Shown here one piece after another: positions 7,709-14,432 of a stretch of DNA of 64,000 bases. The stretch comes from Spirochaetaceae bacterium (GTDB taxonomy: Bacteria > Spirochaetota > Spirochaetia > DSM-27196 > PXBQ01): the NCBI GenBank assembly GCA_007695285.1, contig REEC01000125.1, forward strand, positions 62,001-126,000. Direction: 5' to 3'. The notes beneath the pieces were generated by a model. It had not been told where the DNA came from and searched no databases. It was given only the letters and a program-made list of their open reading frames with translations. Within the stretch, counting starts at the first letter, position 1. Every line of letters starts with the position of its first letter. The translations under genes and the position numbers were made by a program.

Positions 7709-9312
7709 CGACACTCATGATCCTTGGTGGCGGACCGATGCAGCTTCCCGCGATCGAGACGGCGCGCCGCAACGGCTGGCGTACCGTGTGCGTCGATGGA
7801 AATCCGAACGCGCCGGGGCAGCGTGCCGCAGACCGTTTCATCCATATCGATCTGAAAGACGCCGCCGCAATTCTCAACGCGGCACGAGATTTACGGAAAG
7901 CCGAGGGGCTTGACGGAGTGTTTACGGCCGCGACCGACTTTTCGAGTTCGGTCGCGTACGTCGCCGAGAATCTGGGGTTACCGGGTATTCCTTACGAGAC
8001 GGCGCTTGACGCCTCGGACAAGGCGCGAATGCGCGCGCGTTTTCACGAAAAAAAAGTACCTGCACCGCGGTTCTTTGCGCTGCACGAGGACGCACTCGAA
8101 CTCGCGTCGGACAAAATCCGCGCAAGCAGTGTCAGGTTTCCGCTCGTCGTGAAGCCCGCCGACAATATGGGCGCGCGAGGCGTGAAACGAATCGACTTCG
8201 AGCCCGACGGCGCAGACTCTTCCGGCCCGCTGATCGAGGCGTGCCGAACCTCGGTCGCGTTCTCGCGTTCGCGAACGGTCGTTATCGAAGAGTTCATCGA
8301 AGGACGAGAGTACAGTATCGATGCGATTCTAGAAAAAGGCCGGCTTACCGTGTGCGGGATCGCCGACCGACACATACGGTTCGATCCTTTTTTCATCGAG
8401 GTCGGGCACACGTTGCCGGCCGATCTCGACTCGAGCGAACGCGATGAACTCGTTTCGGTGTTTTCCGCCGGTGTCGCCGCGCTAGGGATTACAAACGGCG
8501 CCGCCAAAGGTGACGTTTTTTTGGGACCCAACGGCGCGGTTGTCGGTGAGATTGCCGCGCGTCTCTCGGGTGGTTATATGTCGGGCTGGACGTATCCGTT
8601 TGCGAGCGGTGTCAACGTCACCGAGCACGCGATGCGGATCGCTCTGGGCTTGCCGGCCGGAGAGGTTCGCGAGAGTAGAGCGTGGTGTTCGGCCGAACGC
8701 GCCGTAATTTCGATCCCCGGAACCGTGAAGGACGTCGACGGGTGGGACGAAGCGCGCGACGTCCCTCACGTGCACGCCGTTTTTGCCCGATCGGAGGTCG
8801 ACGACGTAGTGGCTTTTCCGAGAAACAACGTCGAAAAATGCGGCAATGTGATATCGGCCGCGGAAAACCGTAGTGAAACGATCGACGCGGCCGAGTCCGG
8901 CGTATCGCGAGTGGTGTATCGACTGTGCCCGGGCGATGAGCGGACCGATGCGTTCCTGCTCGGAGCCGATGAATTCCTGAATTTTTTCGCGTACGAATCG
9001 CTGTTACCCGAAACAGCGACCGCGATCACATCGCTCGACTCAATTGTGGCAAACCGTATCCGTGCTATCGGTTTTCCTGATGCGCTGCGCACCGACCCCG
9101 CGCGCGACTGGGCGTTTCGTACGTTCTCGAGTGTCGCCGACCGGGCGCAAGAGCTAACGGGCGTCACGTTTTCGCGGAACGAAAAAACCGGGCGTGAATT
9201 CTGGCTCGCGGTGGTGAAGGGCGGTCTACAGGCGGCGTTGTATTTGATCGATACTGTAAACGTGGGGAAGGGCCGAGAGCTTTTGCGAGGTTTGGGTAGT
9301 ATCACATGGTAA
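7705..9312 (+). CDS. ATP-grasp ligase
   Basis: A 535-residue protein beginning MTTLMILGGGPMQLPAIETARR, the pre-ATP-grasp Rossmann strand of CarB/PurK-like ligases. The ATP-grasp core shows FPLVVKPADNMGARGV (phosphate-binding loop), VVIEEFIEGREYSIDAIL and GDVFLGPNGAVVGEIAARLSGGY (Mg ligands). Such enzymes form amide, ester or thioester bonds through an acyl-phosphate. The extra roughly 130-residue C-terminus is not recognised. AAGGAAAACCC precedes the ATG, and the gene overlaps both neighbours, so it belongs to the sugar cassette. A plausible role is ligating an amino acid or other acid to the sugar, which is inference from context. Confidence 0.8.
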   Translation: MTTLMILGGGPMQLPAIETARRNGWRTVCVDGNPNAPGQRAADRFIHIDLKDAAAILNAARDLRKAEGLDGVFTAATDFSSSVAYVAENLGLPGIPYETALDASDKARMRARFHEKKVPAPRFFALHEDALELASDKIRASSVRFPLVVKPADNMGARGVKRIDFEPDGADSSGPLIEACRTSVAFSRSRTVVIEEFIEGREYSIDAILEKGRLTVCGIADRHIRFDPFFIEVGHTLPADLDSSERDELVSVFSAGVAALGITNGAAKGDVFLGPNGAVVGEIAARLSGGYMSGWTYPFASGVNVTEHAMRIALGLPAGEVRESRAWCSAERAVISIPGTVKDVDGWDEARDVPHVHAVFARSEVDDVVAFPRNNVEKCGNVISAAENRSETIDAAESGVSRVVYRLCPGDERTDAFLLGADEFLNFFAYESLLPETATAITSLDSIVANRIRAIGFPDALRTDPARDWAFRTFSSVADRAQELTGVTFSRNEKTGREFWLAVVKGGLQAALYLIDTVNVGKGRELLRGLGSITW

Positions 9313-10334
9313 GACGAGCCTTTTTTGTCGTGCTTCTGCTTTGTATCTCGATGGTCGTGCTCGCCGCGGAAACCCGTGAACACACGATTCACGAAATCCT
9401 CGAGACCACCGGGGCGCGCCTTCAATGGGACGCCGATCGCGGAATCGGGGTGCTCCGCAACGCAAACACGTACGTCTCGTTCCGCCCCGGATCCCGTTGG
9501 GGCCTCGTCAACTACGCGAATCAGCGCGAACTCGGCGAGATTCGGCGTGTCGACGGGAACATAATCTTTTCCGCCGAAGCCGCCGAAACGGTGCTCTCGA
9601 TCCTCAAACCCGCCAGGCAAACGTCGACCGACAGATACATCAGTACGATTTTTATCGACGCCGGTCACGGAGGCCGGGATCCGGGAGCCGTGGGTATTCA
9701 TACGATTAACGGCGAACGATGGGAGATCAAGGAAAAAGACATAGTGCTCGACGTCTCGATGCGATTGCGCGATATGTTACGTCGTGGTTTTCCGGAACGT
9801 GATATCGTGATGTCACGAGAAGACGACACGTATCTGCGGCTTGAAGAACGGACCGAAGCGGCGAACTCTGTCGAGCTCGCCGAGAACGAAACCATAATTT
9901 TCCTCTCGATCCACGCAAATGCGACGTTCAACACTCGCGCCAAAGGTTTTGAGGTCTGGGTTTTGCCGCCCGAGGAACGGCGGGGCGGTCTCGTCGACTC
10001 GCGAACGACAGGAGTGAGCGATCCGGGAGTATTGTCTATACTGAATACAATCCGCGAAGAAGAGCTCACGATTGAAAGCGTATTACTCTCGCGGAGCCTG
10101 CTCACAGGACTCGAAGGCTCCGTCGGCGACGTCGCGCCGAATCGCGGTATGAAGACCGCTTCGTGGTCCGTCGTCCGCAACGCGCGCATGCCGTCGGTTC
10201 TCGTTGAGCTCGGGTTCGTTACCAACAAAGAGGAGGCTTTGAGGATGGCCGAACCCGATCACTTGCACAACCTCGCGCTCGGACTCTATAATGGCATCGT
10301 GGAGTTCATTCGGTATTTCGAGGCTCCACAATAG
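9306..10334 (+). CDS. N-acetylmuramoyl-L-alanine amidase (Amidase_3)
   Basis: A 342-residue exported amidase with an N-terminal signal sequence (cleavage near VLAAE). A roughly 90-residue domain precedes a C-terminal Amidase_3 zinc domain: IFIDAGHGGRDPGAVG (first Zn His), EIKEKDIVLDV (Zn Glu), FLSIHANA (second Zn His) and PSVLVELGFVTN (catalytic Glu). It cleaves the bond between MurNAc and the stem peptide in the periplasm during cell separation or flagellar emplacement. The start overlaps the ATP-grasp gene by seven bases. From memory, treponemes also carry an amidase, a small protein and flaA in this order. Confidence 0.92.
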   Translation: MVRRAFFVVLLLCISMVVLAAETREHTIHEILETTGARLQWDADRGIGVLRNANTYVSFRPGSRWGLVNYANQRELGEIRRVDGNIIFSAEAAETVLSILKPARQTSTDRYISTIFIDAGHGGRDPGAVGIHTINGERWEIKEKDIVLDVSMRLRDMLRRGFPERDIVMSREDDTYLRLEERTEAANSVELAENETIIFLSIHANATFNTRAKGFEVWVLPPEERRGGLVDSRTTGVSDPGVLSILNTIREEELTIESVLLSRSLLTGLEGSVGDVAPNRGMKTASWSVVRNARMPSVLVELGFVTNKEEALRMAEPDHLHNLALGLYNGIVEFIRYFEAPQ

Positions 10335-10351
10335 CTCGATTCCGGGGTGTT

Positions 10352-10852
10352 ATGTTTTCGCGCAAAATCGTTCGAGTGCTCAACAGTAAGCCGTGGATCG
10401 TCCCGATCGTGTTGTTCGGGCTCTCGCTTTGTATCAGCATCGTCTTCTCGATCGTTTTTTTTGACGGCCGGATTACCCGTACGTTTTTTTTCCCGGACTC
10501 GGTCACGCAGGAACTGCGGAGCGAACGGCGTCCCGTTCCGAGCGGCAAAGGCATCCAAGACGATATTGCTGAGTACGTCCGCGAGATTATCCTGGGACCG
10601 ACGATTCTTCAAAGCGGTCGAGTATTGCCGCGCGATACAACCGTCCGTATCGCGATCGCCCGCGAGGGCAAAGTATACCTCGATCTTTCTCACCACGCCG
10701 TGACGATCGAGTCGCCGCTCGGAATCGAGGAAACGATCGATATCGTCAGACATAATATTTTTTTTAACTTTCGGTCGATCAACTCGATCGTCGTCACGGT
10801 CGCGGGGCAAAAGCCTTTCGAGCCGCCGTACTTCCCGGCCTCACCTCTGTGA
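10352..10852 (+). CDS. GerMN-domain membrane-anchored protein
   Basis: A 166-residue protein with one N-terminal transmembrane helix (about residues 13-38), so the rest is periplasmic. The body fits the GerMN domain: ILGPTILQSGRVLP, TTVRIAIAREGKVYLDLS and a late FRSINSIVVTVAGQKP strand. GerMN domains bind ligands in the cell envelope, and their substrates are not established in spirochaetes. The gene lies 17 bases after the amidase and before flaA, which suggests a shared envelope or flagellar role. A GGGGTG stretch serves as weak ribosome site. Confidence 0.8.
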   Translation: MFSRKIVRVLNSKPWIVPIVLFGLSLCISIVFSIVFFDGRITRTFFFPDSVTQELRSERRPVPSGKGIQDDIAEYVREIILGPTILQSGRVLPRDTTVRIAIAREGKVYLDLSHHAVTIESPLGIEETIDIVRHNIFFNFRSINSIVVTVAGQKPFEPPYFPASPL

Positions 10853-10904
10853 GAGTTAAGACCGTCGACACGGAACCGGATGCGAAGCAAACATCCAAAA
10901 AACG

Positions 10905-10932
10905 TTGACAAACGAATCGGTATCCGTATAAT
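10905..10932 (+). promoter_or_regulatory. flaA promoter (sigma-70 type)
   Basis: A perfect TTGACA and a perfect TATAAT separated by 16 bp, ending 64 bases before the flaA ATG. This is one of the strongest promoters in the window and gives flaA its own transcription start independent of the amidase-GerMN genes. Confidence 0.85.
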
Positions 10933-10996
10933 TTGGTGTAGAAATGAGTACGCATAACCAGCATAGCCAAAATGCCGTGTGCAAAAGGAGCTTTGG

Positions 10997-11998
10997 ATGA
11001 AACGTTTTTTCCTTCTCGTCACGATAATGCTCGTGGCTCTGAGCTTTGGGCTCTCGGCCCAACAATCTGTTCTGATTGATTTCTCCGAGCTCGCAGCCGA
11101 CTGGCCCGCCGACGAACCGCGTGAGAACGAACGCACGCTTGTTGATTTCGGTAGCGTCGCGGGGGCCAGTTTCACTGCGGAACAACGCGCTCAGATGAAG
11201 ACATCGCTCGGGATCGAGAGTTGGGACATCGAGCTCGCGTCGTCGTCACGGTTTGTCCAGACCGTCGGCAACTCATACGTGCGGCAAGCGCGCGTCCGCG
11301 AGGGAGCCGCACAGTTTGAGAACGAAGCGGTCATGGGTATTCGGGTGAATTTCCCGACCGCGGCGTACAACTCGTGGGCGATGATCCGACCTCCGTTCGA
11401 GATTCCCGCCTATGCGGATATCGACGTTCTCGACGGTGACGACCTGATCGTTCCGCAACAGGAAGAGGGACGAGGGGCAAAATTCGACGGGTTCGGAGTC
11501 GTGAAGAACGTGGGCGTGCTTCGGGATCTTACCGTTAACGTGTACGGGTCCAACTTTCCGCACGGATTGAGTGTAATTCTGCAGGATGAGAATAACGTGG
11601 AACACGAGATCTTCCTCGGGAACCTTCGGTTCGACGGCTGGCGTGCACTTGAATGGAGGAATCCGAACTACATCGCGGACGTCCGCAACCGTGAACTCCG
11701 CACGTTCCCGCTGTATCCGGCGATGCAACCGATGGTCAAGCTTGTCGGCTTCCGAGTCTATCGGGACGCGGCGATGCAGGGCGGCGACTTTATAACGTAC
11801 ATCAAAGACGTGAACATCTCGTACGACCGCGCGCGGCTCGATATCGAACGCGACATCGACGACGAGGAAGTCTGGGGTATTCTTCAGGATCGCGAACGCG
11901 CACGCCGTGAAGCGGAACTGCGCCGTGTCGGGGATGTCCAGATTCTCCGGTTCCTCGAGGAGCAGCGGCTCGCGCCTCCGCGTGAGAACAACAACTAA
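10997..11998 (+). CDS. flaA: Flagellar filament outer layer protein FlaA
   Basis: About 333 residues. The track opens at GTG 10979, but ATG 10997 is preceded by AAAAGGAG at good spacing and starts the signal peptide (MKRFFLLVTIMLVALSFGLSAQ). The mature protein has the spirochaete FlaA pattern: an N-terminal VLIDFSELAADW segment, the FPTAAYNSWAMIRPPFEIP block, a GFGVVKNVGVLRDLTVNVYG core and a Phe/Tyr-rich beta sandwich ending with FITYIKDVNISYD. FlaA sheaths the FlaB core of the periplasmic flagella. The last roughly 45 residues are a highly charged helix (ERARREAELRR). It has its own strong promoter and is followed by a hairpin-rich region and a terminator. Confidence 0.93.
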   Translation: MKRFFLLVTIMLVALSFGLSAQQSVLIDFSELAADWPADEPRENERTLVDFGSVAGASFTAEQRAQMKTSLGIESWDIELASSSRFVQTVGNSYVRQARVREGAAQFENEAVMGIRVNFPTAAYNSWAMIRPPFEIPAYADIDVLDGDDLIVPQQEEGRGAKFDGFGVVKNVGVLRDLTVNVYGSNFPHGLSVILQDENNVEHEIFLGNLRFDGWRALEWRNPNYIADVRNRELRTFPLYPAMQPMVKLVGFRVYRDAAMQGGDFITYIKDVNISYDRARLDIERDIDDEEVWGILQDRERARREAELRRVGDVQILRFLEEQRLAPPRENNN

Positions 11999-12033
11999 GA
12001 CCGCGTTTTTCTCGGTGAACGCGCCGTCGCGCG

Positions 12034-12201
12034 GCGACGCCCGACATAACGGGCGTCGCACCGGGCGGTGCTCGCCCCCGGACGCGATTGAAGCGACTCC
12101 GGAGTTTTGTTCCGGAGCCGGTGATCCGAAGCCGGTGATATAGAGAATATCCGCAAACGTAGTACTTGGAGAAAGCCCGTCAAAACGACGGGCTTTTTTT
12201 T
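12034..12201 (+). ncRNA. Hairpin-rich region downstream of flaA (3'UTR or sRNA candidate)
   Basis: No gene is seen in the 300 bases between flaA and the convergent gene. In it are a perfect 10-bp inverted repeat with a six-base loop (12034-12059), an imperfect CCGGGCG/CGCCCCCGG hairpin (from 12061), a 7-bp CTCCGGA/TCCGGAG hairpin (12097-12117), two copies of GCCGGTGAT and a final terminator. This could be a stabilising 3'UTR of the abundant flaA mRNA or a processed small RNA. No known riboswitch motif was recognised. Confidence 0.45.
12172..12201 (+). terminator. Rho-independent terminator after flaA
   Basis: AAAGCCCGTC and GACGGGCTTT form a perfect 10-bp stem with a five-base loop followed by a run of T. 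The T-run is on the plus strand only, so it terminates flaA-side transcription. Confidence 0.9.
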
Positions 12202-12298
12202 AGCGGGCTCGATGACACCGATACGAACCAGGGTCGTCACCTTTTTTGATACGGACGCGCGTTGGGATCCGGAAGCTGTTGACGCGTCTGCGAGGCTG

Positions 12299-13180
12299 CT
12301 AGTGAAGACGCAGTCGGAGCCCGGTAGATCCTGAGAAAAAGTACGCTTCGTTGTTGAAAACGCCGATCAAGTCTTTCTTTCCGAAGGTATACACCGAGTT
12401 GTTCAGATCGAGGACGTACGTGAAGTGCGCGAAATCAAGTTCAAAGCGTGTGCCGAGTACTAACGATCCGGTCGAATGCACCGCACGGGTGTCGGGCGGG
12501 GAGGAAGCGAACGTCAAGGTGCGGTCATGGTACGCAAACGTAAGCCTGATTCGGTAGGGCGTGTTTTTTTGATGCAGATCCGCGACAAACGCGTACTCTT
12601 GTCTCTCGCTGATTCGGGTCCCGGTCGATTCGAGGGACGTGTACGCGGTGTCTCTGTACTCTGCCGACAACACGGCATTTGAGAGATACACGGCGGCGGC
12701 GATCTCGGCCGACTCCTGCACGTAGTCGCCGACAGAGGTAAGCCGTCGGGAAAAAGGGTAGAGCGACCGGAAACTGAGTGAGACGCGATGAACAAAACGA
12801 ACTTGCACCATCGCGGAGAGGCCCGGGCGGAAGTACTGCCGCGGTGACTCGAGGACGTTTAGTACGCCGAAGTACGGGCCGACGCTCGTTGTGATCCTTT
12901 CATCGCGGTGCACAAAATCGATAAAAAGGATGTTCCGCAATACCGAATCGCGCGCGGCTTCGATCTCGACAAAGAACGCGTCGGAGACGGGGAGGGCAGC
13001 TTTAGCCCGAAAACCAAGCTGGAAATCCATCGGATCGAGAATTCGTGTCTCCTCAGTTCGCTCATCGGTGAAGTCCGCGTTGCTCGCGGTGAAAAAAGCC
13101 TCAATGTTCAGGCCATGGGCTTGAGGCGCCAAGATAGCGACGATCACCGCGCACAGAATCGATTTTGAGTAACTATTCAT
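12299..13180 (-). CDS. Hypothetical outer-membrane beta-barrel-like protein
   Basis: A 293-residue protein with a signal peptide (MNSYSKSILCAVIVAILAPQAHG) and a mature part dominated by alternating hydrophobic and polar residues, with aromatic girdle-like positions (for example FAYHDRTLTFA, ELDFAHFTYVLDL) and a C-terminal strand GLRLRLH. This is typical of an outer-membrane beta-barrel, though no family is recognised. It lies one base after the stop of a second protein of the same kind, so the two form an operon that ends convergently to flaA. Function is unknown. Confidence 0.6.
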   Translation of the reverse strand: MNSYSKSILCAVIVAILAPQAHGLNIEAFFTASNADFTDERTEETRILDPMDFQLGFRAKAALPVSDAFFVEIEAARDSVLRNILFIDFVHRDERITTSVGPYFGVLNVLESPRQYFRPGLSAMVQVRFVHRVSLSFRSLYPFSRRLTSVGDYVQESAEIAAAVYLSNAVLSAEYRDTAYTSLESTGTRISERQEYAFVADLHQKNTPYRIRLTFAYHDRTLTFASSPPDTRAVHSTGSLVLGTRFELDFAHFTYVLDLNNSVYTFGKKDLIGVFNNEAYFFSGSTGLRLRLH

Positions 13181-13181
13181 G

Positions 13182-14321
13182 TCAGAACGCCGTCCTTACG
13201 CCGATGAGACCTTCGAACATCCCGGCGAGATCAAATGGAAAAACACGCGTCTTGAGCTTGAAGTCCCAAATTGCACCGGTCGTCGCGACACTCAGGAACG
13301 GCGCGACGCTGATGGCGAACTGTTCGGCTTGCGACGGACGTAACGCGAACAGGTTCTCGACTCCAACAACCGACGTGAAGGTTCCGACGTCCGTATACTG
13401 GAATTTCAGGTTGATGTCGATCGCGCCGTCGCTATCGGTCGGCTTTTGACGATAGATCGACGGATGCCAGAAAAACGTCAAAATCGTGTGGACCGGACCG
13501 ATGCGTACCCGCGGCTCAAAGAGCAGGAAGAAATTCTCGATCGTAAGATCTTCCTGCACGGGCGTCCAGTGTGTCACTCCGAGTTGGGAGAAAAACTCAC
13601 CCCCCGCGCCGGTGTCGTAGTACATCATCAACCCTGCGCGATACGTTCCGTACGGCCCCGAGGGAAACGTCACACCGAGGAAACCTTCGAGTTTCACAAG
13701 TTCGGAGGCGAACAAGGCCCGCAGGTCCGAGGAGTACGTTCCCGCGCCTAGTATTTCGTCCTGGTACAAGAAGAGTTCGACACCGAGTGAGTCGGCGCCA
13801 AAGTATCCGAGGCCGAAACCGGTACCGGTGACCGAGTGGATGCCGTCGTATACGGGGTTTTCGGGAAAGTAGTATACGCCACGAAAAGTTGTGGCGAACT
13901 CGGTTGTTCCGAAAAGCAACGGAAAGTCATCCCCGGAACCGATCACCGCGGTTTCCCCGGTGTAGTACGAGAAATCGATCGGAAGGCCAAAAACGTTTCG
14001 GGCGACGACGCCGGCGGATTTGATCGAAATCGTCCGCGCGAACGCGTTCTCGATCGCATTTTGATCGTACGCGTCAGGAATCACCGCCGGACGCGTAATA
14101 TCCGGATTCGAGAACGAAAATGCGAGACGACCGCCGAACTTCAGACCGCCTTCGATCTGAAGGTCGATATCGGCGCGCGTAGTGAGGACCAAGACTCCTT
14201 CCTCACCGTAACCTCGGGTTGTCAGGTGAAACCGGGGAACCCAGAGATTTGCGGCTGAGAGAGACGATGCGACGAAGGAAACGTACATCAAACAAACACC
14301 GCACCGTCGAAAAAACTTCAT
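13182..14321 (-). CDS. Hypothetical outer-membrane beta-barrel-like protein
   Basis: A 379-residue protein with a signal peptide (cleavage after SLSAA) and an aromatic-rich, beta-strand-rich body (GGRLAFSFSNPD, FRGVYYFPENPVY, TILTFFWHPSIYR). The pattern suggests a porin-like or adhesin-like barrel, but I recognise no family. The start is supported by GAGAGGAG seven bases before the ATG. A TATACT box upstream on the minus strand is a possible -10. It is transcribed divergently from cheA, and its reading frame ends one base before the next barrel-like gene begins. Confidence 0.6.
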   Translation of the reverse strand: MKFFRRCGVCLMYVSFVASSLSAANLWVPRFHLTTRGYGEEGVLVLTTRADIDLQIEGGLKFGGRLAFSFSNPDITRPAVIPDAYDQNAIENAFARTISIKSAGVVARNVFGLPIDFSYYTGETAVIGSGDDFPLLFGTTEFATTFRGVYYFPENPVYDGIHSVTGTGFGLGYFGADSLGVELFLYQDEILGAGTYSSDLRALFASELVKLEGFLGVTFPSGPYGTYRAGLMMYYDTGAGGEFFSQLGVTHWTPVQEDLTIENFFLLFEPRVRIGPVHTILTFFWHPSIYRQKPTDSDGAIDINLKFQYTDVGTFTSVVGVENLFALRPSQAEQFAISVAPFLSVATTGAIWDFKLKTRVFPFDLAGMFEGLIGVRTAF

Positions 14322-14396
14322 GTATGGCTCCTCTCGGGCAAAGTATACTCCGAAAAATGGTCCTTTTCCCTTTGAGTTATCGGCATTTTCCTCGTC

Positions 14397-14424
14397 TTGA
14401 CTTAAAAAGGGATATGTATAAGAT
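14397..14424 (+). promoter_or_regulatory. cheA operon promoter
   Basis: TTGACT is followed after 16 bp by TAAGAT (an overlapping TATAAG has 14-bp spacing). The box ends eight bases before the cheA ATG, so the mRNA would have almost no leader. Confidence 0.55.
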
Positions 14425-14432
14425 TACCTCAC

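Noticed and set aside
10979-10996. Upstream GTG as the flaA start
   Set aside because: It would place AAAAGGAG inside the coding region and add polar residues before a clean signal peptide; ATG 10997 fits better.
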